Origin: JADYZU01 sp964540965
GTDB lineage: Bacteria > Pseudomonadota > Alphaproteobacteria > Rhodobacterales > Rhodobacteraceae
Length of the DNA: 64,000 nucleotides
Direction: 5' to 3'
Assembly (NCBI GenBank): GCA_964540965.1
Contig: CAZIOT010000003.1
Span: forward strand, 201,627-265,626
Both the position numbers and the translations under genes were made by a program. Under the pieces are notes generated by a model. It searched no databases. It saw only the letters and a list, made by a program, of their open reading frames with translations, and was not told where the DNA came from. Of this stretch, positions 1 to 7,869 are shown piece after piece. How positions within the stretch are numbered: the stretch's first letter is position 1; each line of letters begins with the position of its first letter.

Positions 1-855
1 CTTCATGCCGCGCGCCGTCAGCACCACCTGCGCCGGGTTGCTCAGGTCGAACAGCATCTGCGCCGCGGATTGATAGCGGTCGGCCGGATCGACCTCGAGC
101 GCGCGCAGGATGATTTCCTGCATCCATTCCGGCAGCGCGGGAACAAGGGCGCGCGGCGGCACCGGATCGCGCCACAACCGCTTGCGCACGCCGCGCAGCC
201 GTTCCGGCTGGCCAAAGGGCATCCTGCCGGTGGCCAGCTCATAAAGCATCGCCCCCAGCGCAAAGATGTCGCTGCGCGGATCAAGGCGCGAGCGCAGGAA
301 TTGTTCGGGCGCAAGATAGGGATAGGTGCCCAGGGGAATGGTGAACTGTTCGGCCAGAAGGTCGGGCAGGTCGGCATGGCGCGACAGGCCAAAGTCGATC
401 AGCACCATCTCGCCGCTGGCGCGCTGCAGCATGTTCGCGGGCTTGAGGTCGAAATGCACCACCCCCTGCCGGTGCAGGTCATGCACCGCCGCGACCATCC
501 GCGCCGCCGCCTCGATCAGGTCCGACAGCGGCAGCGGCGCCTTGCCGGCAAGGGCCAGAAGCGATTCGCCCGGGATCCGTTCGGTGACGATATAGGGCAG
601 GCCGTCGAAACCGCCGATGCCCATGACTCGCGGCACATGCGGCCCGGCCAGCCGCGGCAGGATCATCTGCTCGACCTCGAACCCGACAATGGTGGGGCCG
701 TCGTCGCCATCAAGGATCGTCGGGATCTTCATGACCATCGGCGTGCGATAGAGCGGGTTCGTCACCTCCCATATGGTGGCGAATCCGCCCCGGTGCAGCA
801 TCTCGCCCAAAGTAAAGCCGTCGATCTCGAGGCCGGGGCGGGGGGTCGGTTGCAT
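1..855 (-). CDS. Serine/threonine protein kinase, 3' part cut by window edge
   Basis: An open frame runs from ATG at 855 to the left edge with no stop, so the protein is incomplete (285 codons seen). Hanks-type kinase motifs appear in order: a glycine-rich GEMLHRGGFA near residues 17-26, a VMK lysine near residue 42, the catalytic loop HFDLKPAN, DFGLS, and an APEQ motif followed by a DIFALG segment. It should phosphorylate Ser/Thr residues on protein targets; the targets are unknown. The ATG lies 1 bp after the stop of the upstream metallophosphoesterase, so the two are probably co-transcribed as a kinase/phosphoesterase pair. Anything C-terminal to the kinase core is outside the window. Confidence 0.85.
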   Translation of the reverse strand, partial: MQPTPRPGLEIDGFTLGEMLHRGGFATIWEVTNPLYRTPMVMKIPTILDGDDGPTIVGFEVEQMILPRLAGPHVPRVMGIGGFDGLPYIVTERIPGESLLALAGKAPLPLSDLIEAAARMVAAVHDLHRQGVVHFDLKPANMLQRASGEMVLIDFGLSRHADLPDLLAEQFTIPLGTYPYLAPEQFLRSRLDPRSDIFALGAMLYELATGRMPFGQPERLRGVRKRLWRDPVPPRALVPALPEWMQEIILRALEVDPADRYQSAAQMLFDLSNPAQVVLTARGMK

Positions 856-856
856 G

Positions 857-1600
857 TCATTCTCCGGTCAGGATGCGGCGGGCCAGCGGCTCGGGCAGGC
901 CGGCGGCACGGATTTTCGCCACGGTCGCGGCTGTGTCATAGGGCGTGCGGCGAAAGGTCAGGGTCGCGGCGGTACTGTCCCAGATCGCCCAGCCGGCCTG
1001 CGCCACGCCGTCGCGCGGCTGGCCGACGCTGCCGATGACGGCAAGCCAGCGGCGGCTGGGGATCAGCGGCACCGGCCGGCCGGTCGTCACCACCTGTTCG
1101 GTGACGATCGTGTCGGGGCGGCGGGCGTAAAGTTGCGGCACATGGACATGGCCGCAGAAGATCGCCCGTTCCGGCGTGACCGAAAACGCCGCCCGCGCCA
1201 TGCCTTCCGAGGTGATATAGATCCAGTCCTCGGGCGACATCGGGCTGGCATGGACCAGAAGAGCACCCTCCAGCGTCGCCCGCATCGGCAGCGTCGCCAG
1301 CCGGGTGCGGGTATCGACATCAAGCTGCGCCGCGGTCCAGTCCAGCGCGGCCGCCGCAACCGGGTTCATCGACCCGTCACGCCCGGCCATGGCGGCATCG
1401 TGGTTGCCGCGCAGGCAGATGGCGCCCTCCTCGGCCATCAGGCGGAACACGCGGTCGGCGCACCAGACCGGATCGGGGCCATAGCCCACGACATCGCCCA
1501 GAATGGCGATGCGGTCGATGGCGTGCTGGCGCAAATCCGACAGCACCGCCGCCAGCGCCTCACGATTGGCGTGAATGTCGCTCACTAGCGCGATGCGCAT
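857..1600 (-). CDS. Metallophosphoesterase (calcineurin-like)
   Basis: This 247-residue protein carries the binuclear metal motifs of the calcineurin-like superfamily: DIH at 8-10, GDVVGYG at 35-41, GNHD at 65-68, LVHASPM, and a C-terminal GHVHVPQ. The single compact domain of this length resembles the YfcE/MJ0936 phosphodiesterase group, so a phosphodiesterase or protein-phosphatase activity is likely; the substrate cannot be read from sequence. It is followed after 1 bp by a Ser/Thr kinase gene and is divergent from the universal stress gene, with about 80 bp between the starts. Confidence 0.85.
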   Translation of the reverse strand: MRIALVSDIHANREALAAVLSDLRQHAIDRIAILGDVVGYGPDPVWCADRVFRLMAEEGAICLRGNHDAAMAGRDGSMNPVAAAALDWTAAQLDVDTRTRLATLPMRATLEGALLVHASPMSPEDWIYITSEGMARAAFSVTPERAIFCGHVHVPQLYARRPDTIVTEQVVTTGRPVPLIPSRRWLAVIGSVGQPRDGVAQAGWAIWDSTAATLTFRRTPYDTAATVAKIRAAGLPEPLARRILTGE

Positions 1601-1682
1601 GGTTCCTCCGCTGCTCCCCGGCCGCTCTTGTCAGTGCCGGCCCGGATCGTCCATGATCCATATCAGACGAAGGGGGTGGCCC

Positions 1683-2138
1683 ATGCGCAAATTCCTTGTG
1701 GTGCTGGACGACACCCGCGAATGCCTGAACGCCATGCGCTTTGCCGCGATGCGCGCCAGCCATACCGGGGGCGGCGTGCAGATCCTGTCGGTGATCCGGC
1801 CCGACGAATTCAACCACTGGGCCGGCGTCGGCGAGATCATGCGCGAGGAAGCGCGCGAGCGGATCACCGTGCATTTCGAGGTCTTTGCCAAATGGATGCG
1901 CGACAAGCAGGGCGTGCATCCCGAACTGGTGATCCGCGAGGGCGAGCCTGTGGCGCAGATCCTGGCCCAGATCCGCGAGGATGCCGAGATCGGGATTCTG
2001 GTGCTGGGCGCCGGAAATGACCGCAAGGGGCCCGGGCCGCTTGTCACCGAACTGACGCGGCAATCGGGGTCGCTGCCCTGCCCGATCACCATCGTGCCGG
2101 GCGACATGACCAAGGAACGGCTCGAGGCGATCACCTGA
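1683..2138 (+). CDS. Universal stress protein (UspA family)
   Basis: This is a 151-residue cytoplasmic protein with an N-terminal MRKFLVVLDDT strand and a C-terminal pattern VLGAG-x4-G-x-GPLVTEL ending in CPITIVPG, which resembles the nucleotide-binding region of USP domains. The start is placed at ATG 1683 because a purine-rich AAGGGGG ribosome site lies just upstream; the frame is open 36 codons further back, but that stretch has no family resemblance. The stop abuts the ATG of the next gene (2139), suggesting translational coupling. Role: probably stress adaptation through ATP or phosphate sensing; the specific signal is unknown. Confidence 0.85.
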   Translation: MRKFLVVLDDTRECLNAMRFAAMRASHTGGGVQILSVIRPDEFNHWAGVGEIMREEARERITVHFEVFAKWMRDKQGVHPELVIREGEPVAQILAQIREDAEIGILVLGAGNDRKGPGPLVTELTRQSGSLPCPITIVPGDMTKERLEAIT

Positions 2139-2762
2139 ATGGACTGGCGGCTTGGCCTTGCCATGCTGGGCGCGATCCCGCTTCTGGCAATGGCATTTCA
2201 GGGACTGACGCAACTGCTGCCGCCGCTTGCGGGCTATGGCATGGGCCTTTGCCTTTACTGGCTGGTGATCGGCACTGCCGTGCTCCTGACCACGACGCCC
2301 TCTGACCGCGCCGCGCTGATGGTGCTCCGGATGCCGGGGCGCGGGCTGGTGCTGCTGGGACTGCTGCCGGTGGTGGCCTTGGGCTGGGTCGCGCTTGGCA
2401 CGCTGCAATCGGTGTCGCTGCCGGTGGTGGCCTTCCTGCTGATCGCCGCCGCGGCTCTGGTCAACGGCACGCTCGAGGAGCTGTTCTGGCGCGGCGCCAT
2501 CCTGCCCCGCCCCGACCGCGAGGGGATTGCCGTCGCCCTGGCCCTGTTCGTCGCCTTGCATGTCGCGCTCCTCTTCGCCCAAGGCATCACCCTGCGCGGC
2601 GGGCCGCTGGCCTTGCTGGGCGGCGCGCTGGTTCTGGGGGCGATCTGGATGGCGATGCGGCTGCGCAGCGGCACTGTCGGCGCCGGCATGGCCGGCCATG
2701 TCGCGGTCAACCTGTTCGCCTTCACCGATCTGGTGGCGCTGAACTGGCCGGCGGCAAGCTAG
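2139..2762 (+). CDS. CPBP family intramembrane glutamic endopeptidase
   Basis: A 207-residue polytopic membrane protein with roughly six hydrophobic segments. The CPBP (Abi/CAAX protease) signature EELFWRG is at residues 113-119, preceding a histidine in ALH and a later GHVAVN motif that supplies the other conserved polar residues. Members cleave or process membrane substrates and some act in bacteriocin immunity; the substrate here is unknown. The gene begins directly after the universal stress protein stop. Confidence 0.75.
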   Translation: MDWRLGLAMLGAIPLLAMAFQGLTQLLPPLAGYGMGLCLYWLVIGTAVLLTTTPSDRAALMVLRMPGRGLVLLGLLPVVALGWVALGTLQSVSLPVVAFLLIAAAALVNGTLEELFWRGAILPRPDREGIAVALALFVALHVALLFAQGITLRGGPLALLGGALVLGAIWMAMRLRSGTVGAGMAGHVAVNLFAFTDLVALNWPAAS

Positions 2763-2885
2763 GCCGGGCCATTTGACGTGGGGTCAACGCCATGTCGCAA
2801 CCGCATGGCGCCCATGCCGAATACGGTCTTTTCGCAGGCGCAGCATGGGTCCATATCCGCCGCGGGGGAGAGCAAGGAGCACAAG

Positions 2886-3062
2886 ATGTTCAACCGCCCG
2901 ATGACCGCCACAACCCGCGCCGCCGCCCTGCCGGTGCCCGGACTTGACTACTTCGCCGAAGTGCCCGCGCAGGTCCCGGCCGCCGCCGATGCGCCCGCCA
3001 GCGAAAGGCCCGAGGACGCGCCGCACGCCGCGCTTGACCAGATGTTCGGCTATTACGCCTGA
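2886..3062 (+). CDS. Small hypothetical protein (58 aa)
   Basis: A short ORF beginning at ATG 2886, preceded by a good AGGAG site in gagcaaggagcac. The frame extends upstream to 2778, but the ribosome site favours the shorter form. The protein is Ala/Pro-rich and ends in the acidic-aromatic sequence LDQMFGYYA. It has no recognisable domain, signal peptide or cysteine. It lies between the CPBP protease and the Fe-S carrier gene. Function unknown. Confidence 0.55.
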   Translation: MFNRPMTATTRAAALPVPGLDYFAEVPAQVPAAADAPASERPEDAPHAALDQMFGYYA

Positions 3063-3151
3063 GGCGCCGCACCCGTCACGACGCCAGACCGGCACCCGCC
3101 TGCGGCAACACGTCGCCGCGCGGGTGGCGGCTCTGGCCCCTTTCCGGCCGG

Positions 3152-3200
3152 TTTAGAACCGTTCCAAACCTTGACTGGACCCGCCACAAGGCGCATATCT
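3152..3200 (+). promoter_or_regulatory. Promoter of nfu with Iron-Rhodo-box-like dyad
   Basis: A 17-bp dyad TTTAGAACCGTTCCAAA spans 3152-3168 (one mismatched pair). It sits just upstream of a -35-like TTGACT (3171-3176), an 18-bp spacer and ATATCT (3195-3200). The dyad resembles the TTAGAA-n3-TTCTAA type Iron-Rhodo-box reported for IscR-type iron control in Rhodobacterales. Placement before an Fe-S assembly gene fits, but binding is inferred. Confidence 0.45.
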
Positions 3201-3229
3201 GATGCCCGAGGGAAAAAGGCAGGAAAGCC

Positions 3230-3790
3230 ATGTTCATCCAGACCGAATCCACGCCCAACCCGGCCACGCTGAAATTCCTGCCCGGTCTGACCGTGCTTGA
3301 TGCCGGCACCGCCGACTTCCCCACTGCCGACAGCGCAACCCGCTCGCCCCTCGCCCGGCGCATCTTCGCCAGCGGCGGCGTCGCCGGCGTGTTCCTCGGC
3401 CATGATTTCGTCACGGTGACCAAGGCCGCGGATGTGGAATGGGACCATATCAAGCCGGCGATCCTTGGCGCGGTGATGGAGCATTTCCAGTCCGGCCAGC
3501 CCGCCATCGAGGGCGAGGCCGCCGCCGCCCACGAAGCCGCCACCTCGGGCGAGGATGAGGGGATCGTGAAGCAGATCAAGGAGTTGCTTGACACCCGCGT
3601 GCGGCCCGCCGTGGCGCAGGATGGCGGCGACATCACCTTCCACGGCTTTGACCGCGGCGTCGTCTATCTCAACATGAAGGGGTCCTGCGCGGGCTGCCCG
3701 TCCTCGACCCTGACGCTGAAGATGGGGATCGAGAACCTGCTGCGCCACTACATCCCCGAGGTGGTCGAGGTCCGGCCCGTCGCCGCGTAA
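3230..3790 (+). CDS. NifU family Fe-S cluster carrier (Nfu)
   Basis: A 186-residue protein with an N-terminal Nfu_N domain (MFIQTESTPNPATLKFLPG, residues 1-19, typical of alphaproteobacterial Nfu) and a C-terminal NifU domain from about residue 105. The cluster ligands are the Cys pair in GSCAGCPSS (about residues 152 and 155). It delivers assembled [4Fe-4S] clusters to apoproteins in the cytoplasm. It precedes tsaB and rimI, an order common in Rhodobacteraceae. An iron-box-like dyad lies in its promoter. Confidence 0.92.
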   Translation: MFIQTESTPNPATLKFLPGLTVLDAGTADFPTADSATRSPLARRIFASGGVAGVFLGHDFVTVTKAADVEWDHIKPAILGAVMEHFQSGQPAIEGEAAAAHEAATSGEDEGIVKQIKELLDTRVRPAVAQDGGDITFHGFDRGVVYLNMKGSCAGCPSSTLTLKMGIENLLRHYIPEVVEVRPVAA

Positions 3791-3809
3791 CGCTTTCGCC
3801 GCCTGATCC

Positions 3810-4409
3810 GTGACGCTGATCCTTGCCCTTGACGCATCGGCCGCGCATTGCGCGGCCGCTTTGCTGTGGCACGACCGCTGCCTGACCCGGGTCGAGCCGA
3901 TGACCACCGGCCAGACCGAACGGCTGGCGCCGATGATCGCCGACCTGCTGGCCGAGGGCGGGACCGATTGGAGCAACCTCACCGCCCTTGCCGTCGGCAC
4001 CGGCCCCGGCAATTTCACCGGCACCCGCATCGCCGTGGCCTTTGCCCGCGGCGTCGCTCTGGCGCGCGGCATCCCGGCCATCGGCATCACCGGATTCGAC
4101 AGCATCGCGCAGGCGGCGGGGCGGCAACCGCCGTTCTGGGCGGTGATCGCCGCCACCCGCGGCCAGATCTATGCGCAACGCTTCGGCGATGGGCCCGCCA
4201 CCCCGGTCATCCTTGAGGAGGCCGCCGTCGCCACGCTGGACGCGCCGGTAATCCGCCAGTCCGACCTGACCGCCGCCGCGCTGATTGCCGCCACCGCACG
4301 CGCCTGCCTGCCGCGCCTGGCCGCGCCGCAGCCCCGCCCGACGCCGCTGTATCTGCGCGGTGCCGATGCCGCGCCGATGCGCGATCCGCCGCCGCGGATC
4401 CTGCCGTGA
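3810..4409 (+). CDS. tsaB: tRNA threonylcarbamoyladenosine biosynthesis protein TsaB
   Basis: A 199-residue ASKHA-fold protein starting at GTG 3810. The N-terminus ILALDASAAHCAAAL and the central GTGPGNFTGTRIAVAFARG match TsaB. It acts with TsaD and TsaE to transfer the threonylcarbamoyl group to A37 of ANN-decoding tRNAs. It is slightly shorter than the E. coli protein. The stop overlaps the GTG start of the downstream acetyltransferase by 4 bp, as usual for tsaB-rimI pairs. Confidence 0.9.
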   Translation: MTLILALDASAAHCAAALLWHDRCLTRVEPMTTGQTERLAPMIADLLAEGGTDWSNLTALAVGTGPGNFTGTRIAVAFARGVALARGIPAIGITGFDSIAQAAGRQPPFWAVIAATRGQIYAQRFGDGPATPVILEEAAVATLDAPVIRQSDLTAAALIAATARACLPRLAAPQPRPTPLYLRGADAAPMRDPPPRILP

Positions 4410-4846
4410 CGCCCGAAGCCCTTGCCGCCACCCATGCCGCGGCCTTCACCGTCGACCGGCCGTGGAGTGCGGCCGAACTGGCCGCCCTCCTCGCCCTGCC
4501 CGGCACGATCCTGACCGGCGACACCCGCAGTTTCGTCCTGGGCCGCGTCACGCTGGACGAGGCCGAAGTCCTGATCATCGCCACAAGGCCCGAAGCGCGC
4601 CGGCAGGGTCTGGCCCGCGCCCGCCTTGCCGGTTTCGAGGACGCGGCGGCCGCGGCCGGCGCGACATCGGTGTTCCTTGAAGTCGCCGCCGACAACACCG
4701 CCGCCATCGCGCTTTATCTTGGCGCGGGCTATGCCCGGATCGGGCGGCGGCGCGCATATTACCACCGCGCCAACGGCACCGCCGTTGATGCCCTTGTCCT
4801 GCGCAAGGCCATCATCCTGCGGCAGCCGAACAAAGATTCCAGTTGA
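4406..4846 (+). CDS. rimI: GNAT acetyltransferase, RimI type
   Basis: A 146-residue GNAT domain protein with a GTG start overlapping the tsaB stop (GTGA). The acetyl-CoA binding motif is visible as RPEARRQGLARARL (about residues 56-69). The C-terminal half contains FLEVAADNTAAIALYLGAGYARIGRRRAYY, typical of RimI-like N-alpha-acetyltransferases acting on ribosomal protein bS18. Position after tsaB supports the assignment, but substrate specificity is not provable from sequence. Confidence 0.8.
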   Translation: MTPEALAATHAAAFTVDRPWSAAELAALLALPGTILTGDTRSFVLGRVTLDEAEVLIIATRPEARRQGLARARLAGFEDAAAAAGATSVFLEVAADNTAAIALYLGAGYARIGRRRAYYHRANGTAVDALVLRKAIILRQPNKDSS

Positions 4847-4889
4847 CCGCATCCGGACGCCATTGCCTTATCGGGCCATGATCCGGCAA

Positions 4890-4917
4890 AAGACCGGCTC
4901 TGTACGGGGCCGGTCTT
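4890..4917 (+). terminator. Strong 9-bp hairpin before the BMP gene
   Basis: A perfect 9-bp inverted repeat AAGACCGGC (4890-4898) and GCCGGTCTT (4909-4917) with a 10-nt loop sits between rimI and the BMP gene. There is no U-tract after it on the plus strand, so it may be a weak terminator, a leader structure, or a minus-strand terminator (that side ends in TTTT). Confidence 0.4.
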
Positions 4918-4951
4918 GCCGCGCCCCCAAAGACTGTATCGGGAGAGACCT

Positions 4952-5947
4952 ATGACCGTGAAATCGACCTACTTCGGCGCCGCCGCCGCGCTGGCCCTTG
5001 TTGCCGGTGCCGCCGCCGCCGACCCGGCCGTGATCTATGACCTTGGCGGCAAGTTCGACAAATCCTTCAACGAATCGTCCTACAACGGCGCCCAGCGCTG
5101 GGCCGACGAAACCGGCAGCGCCTTTGCCGAGGTCGAGCTGCAATCGGATGCGCAGCGCGAACAGGCGATCCGCCGCTTTGCCGATGAAGGCTACAACCCG
5201 ATCATCATGGCCGGCTTCATGAACGCGACGCCGCTGGCCACCATCGCGCCGGAATATCCCGACACCACCTTTGTCATCATCGACGCCGTGGTCGATGCGC
5301 CGAACGTCCGTTCGGTCGTGTTCAACGAACACGAAGGGTCGTATCTGGTCGGCATGCTGGCGGCCATGGCCTCGGAATCGGGCACCGTCGGCTTTGTCGG
5401 CGGCATGGACATCCCGCTGATCCGCAAGTTCGGCTGCGGCTATGCCCAGGGCGTGCTGGCGGCGAACCCCGATGCCACCGTCATCGCCAACTTCACCGGC
5501 ACCACGCCCGCGGCGTGGAACGATCCGGTCAAGGGGTCGGAACTGACGCTGGCGCAGATCACGCAAGGAGCCGATGTGGTCTATGCCGCGGCCGGCGCGA
5601 CCGGCGTGGGCGTGCTGCAGACCGCGGCCGACCAGGGCATCTATTCGATCGGCGTCGATGCCAACCAGAACTACATGCACCCCGGCTCGGTCCTGACCTC
5701 GATGCTCAAGCGCGTCGACAACGCGGTGTATGAAGCGATGCTGGCCGGCCCCGAAGTGGCCACCGGCCTGCAGGTCATGGGCATCGCCAATGGCGGCGTC
5801 GGCTATGCGCTGGACGAATTCAACGCCGAACTGATCACGCCCGAGATGCAGGCCGCCGTCGACGCCGCCGCGGCCGAAATCGCCGCCGGCACGCTGGCCG
5901 TCCACGACTACTCCACCGACGAGACCTGCCCCGCGATCACGTTCTGA
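4952..5947 (+). CDS. BMP family ABC transporter substrate-binding protein
   Basis: A 331-residue periplasmic binding protein with a Sec signal peptide (cleavage near AAAA-DPAV, about residue 22). The mature N-terminus VIYDLGGKFDKSFNESSYNG is the basic membrane protein / PnrA signature. PnrA-like proteins bind purine nucleosides. ATG 4952 is chosen because it directly precedes the signal peptide and follows a GGGAGAG ribosome site. It is the first gene of an importer operon with a two-domain ATPase and two permeases downstream. Confidence 0.9.
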   Translation: MTVKSTYFGAAAALALVAGAAAADPAVIYDLGGKFDKSFNESSYNGAQRWADETGSAFAEVELQSDAQREQAIRRFADEGYNPIIMAGFMNATPLATIAPEYPDTTFVIIDAVVDAPNVRSVVFNEHEGSYLVGMLAAMASESGTVGFVGGMDIPLIRKFGCGYAQGVLAANPDATVIANFTGTTPAAWNDPVKGSELTLAQITQGADVVYAAAGATGVGVLQTAADQGIYSIGVDANQNYMHPGSVLTSMLKRVDNAVYEAMLAGPEVATGLQVMGIANGGVGYALDEFNAELITPEMQAAVDAAAAEIAAGTLAVHDYSTDETCPAITF

Positions 5948-5970
5948 TCCGCGAACCACGACAGACCGGA

Positions 5971-6000
5971 GGGCCGCAGCCGGCAACGGCGCGGCCCTTT
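5971..6000 (+). terminator. Hairpin after the binding-protein gene
   Basis: GGGCCGC (5971-5977) pairs with GCGGCCC (5991-5997), followed by TTT. Such a structure between a binding-protein gene and the rest of an ABC operon usually gives partial termination or mRNA stabilisation, so that the binding protein is made in excess. Confidence 0.55.
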
Positions 6001-6032
6001 CCGCAAGCAGAAAAGACCGACAGGGATATGAC

Positions 6033-6326
6033 ATGAGCCTGGGACGCGCCTGTGCCCTGATCGCCGTGGCGGCAACGCCGGCGCTGGCCGAGACCATCCG
6101 GTTCGAGGCCGACGACAGCATACTGATCGTCCGTGGCCGGCAGTCGGGCACAATCGCCCGTTTGGAATTTCTTGCCGAAGGCGACGGTCGCATCCAGTGC
6201 GTCGCGCTTGATGCCGCGGGCAAGCCGCTTGCGGTCGAAACCACCTTTGCCGACCTTGGCGTGATCCTCTTCGACGACCTGTCCGTCGCGGATGTCGCCA
6301 ATGTCGTCTGCCAGCCTCGCGAGTGA
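6033..6326 (+). CDS. Small exported protein in nucleoside transporter operon
   Basis: A 97-residue protein with a short signal peptide (MSLGRACALIAVAATPALA, cleavage before ETIRF). The mature part is about 78 residues with two cysteines (IQCVAL and NVVCQPRE) that could form a disulfide. No known domain is recognised. It lies between the substrate-binding protein and the ATPase and ends 7 bp before the ATPase start, so it is co-transcribed. It may be a periplasmic accessory of the importer; this is inference from position only. Confidence 0.65.
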   Translation: MSLGRACALIAVAATPALAETIRFEADDSILIVRGRQSGTIARLEFLAEGDGRIQCVALDAAGKPLAVETTFADLGVILFDDLSVADVANVVCQPRE

Positions 6327-6333
6327 GAAAAGC

Positions 6334-7869
6334 ATGACCGCCCCAGCCATTGAACTGAAGGGCATTTCCAAGGCGTTCGGCCCGGTTCAGGCCAACAAGG
6401 ACATTTCCATCCGGGTGATGCCGGGCACGATCCACGGCATCATCGGGGAAAACGGCGCCGGCAAATCGACGCTGATGTCGATCCTTTATGGCTTTTACCG
6501 CGCCGACGCCGGCGAAATCTGGATCAACGGCCAGCACACCCAGATCCCCGACAGCCAGGCCGCGATCCGCGCCGGCATCGGCATGGTGTTCCAGCATTTC
6601 AAGCTGGTCGAGAATTTCACCGTGCTGGAAAACGTCGTGCTGGGCGCCGAGGAAGGCGCGCTTCTGCGCCCGTCGCTCGCCCGTGCGCGGGCCGAGCTTG
6701 AGCGGCTGGCCCGGGAATACGAATTGCAGGTCGATCCCGACGCGGTGATCGAGGAGATCGGCGTCGGCATGCAGCAGCGGGTCGAGATCCTCAAGGCGCT
6801 GTATCGCAAGGCCGATATCCTGATCCTGGACGAACCCACCGGCGTCCTGACGCCGGCCGAGGCCGACCACCTGTTCCGCATCCTCCGCAACCTGCGCGAT
6901 CAGGGAAAGACGATCATCCTCATCACCCACAAGCTGCGCGAGATCATGGAGATCACCGAGGAAGTGTCGGTGATGCGCCGGGGCCAGATGGTGGCAACGG
7001 TAAAGACCGCCGAAACCTCGCCCCCCGAACTGGCCGAACTGATGGTCGGGCGCAAGGTTCTGCTGCATGTCGAAAAGGCCGCGGCCCGTCCGGGCGAGGT
7101 GCTGCTTGCGGTCCGCGACCTTGCGGTGACCGACGCCAAGGGCGTGCAGCGCCTGCGCGGCATTTCCTTCGACCTGCGCGCGGGCGAGATTCTGGGCATC
7201 GCCGGGGTGGCGGGCAACGGCCAGTCGGAACTTCTTGAAATCCTTGGCGGCATGATGAAGGCCACCGGCGGGTCGGTGACGGTCAAGGGCCAGCCGCTCG
7301 ACCTCACCGGGCATGACGCCAACGGCCGCGCGCGGCGCCAGATCGGCATCGGCCATGTCCCCGAGGACCGCCAGGCCGAGGGCCTGATCATGGAATTTGC
7401 CGCCTGGGAAAACGCCATCTTCGGCTATCACGATGCGCCGGAATACCAGAAGAACCGCCTGCTGATGGACAATGCCGCGATCCGCAGCGACGCGGCGGGC
7501 AAGATGCAGCGTTTCGACGTGCGCCCGCCCGATCCGGAACTCAAGGCCAAGTCGTTTTCCGGCGGCAACCAGCAGAAGATCGTCGTCGCCCGCGAAATCG
7601 AACGGCACCCAGACATCCTGCTGGTCGGCCAGCCGACCCGCGGCGTCGACATCGGCGCCATCGAATTCATCCACAAGCAGATCGTCGCCCTGCGCGATCA
7701 GGGCAAGGCGATCCTGCTGGTCTCGGTCGAACTGGACGAGATCATGAGCCTGTCCGACCGCGTCGCCGTCATGTTCGACGGCCGCATCATGGGCGAACGC
7801 GACCCCAAGGCCACCAATGCCGGCGAACTGGGGCTTTTGATGGCCGGCGTGACCGGAGAGGCCGCGTGA
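6334..7869 (+). CDS. Nucleoside ABC transporter ATP-binding protein (two ABC domains)
   Basis: A 511-residue cytoplasmic ATPase with two tandem ABC domains, as in the RbsA/NupA family. The first Walker A is GENGAGKST (38-46) with a degenerate signature VGMQQRVEI and Walker B ILILDEPT. The second domain, from about residue 255, has a modified Walker A (GVAGNGQSE) and the signature FSGGNQQK (about 408). ATG 6334 is chosen because the family N-terminus begins there. The stop overlaps the first permease gene. It powers the importer formed with the BMP protein and both permeases. Confidence 0.92.
   Translation: MTAPAIELKGISKAFGPVQANKDISIRVMPGTIHGIIGENGAGKSTLMSILYGFYRADAGEIWINGQHTQIPDSQAAIRAGIGMVFQHFKLVENFTVLENVVLGAEEGALLRPSLARARAELERLAREYELQVDPDAVIEEIGVGMQQRVEILKALYRKADILILDEPTGVLTPAEADHLFRILRNLRDQGKTIILITHKLREIMEITEEVSVMRRGQMVATVKTAETSPPELAELMVGRKVLLHVEKAAARPGEVLLAVRDLAVTDAKGVQRLRGISFDLRAGEILGIAGVAGNGQSELLEILGGMMKATGGSVTVKGQPLDLTGHDANGRARRQIGIGHVPEDRQAEGLIMEFAAWENAIFGYHDAPEYQKNRLLMDNAAIRSDAAGKMQRFDVRPPDPELKAKSFSGGNQQKIVVAREIERHPDILLVGQPTRGVDIGAIEFIHKQIVALRDQGKAILLVSVELDEIMSLSDRVAVMFDGRIMGERDPKATNAGELGLLMAGVTGEAA

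Noticed and set aside
70..1038. Long plus-strand open frame opposite the kinase and phosphoesterase
   Set aside because: Arg/Gln/His-rich translation without domains; it is antisense to two clear genes in GC-rich DNA.
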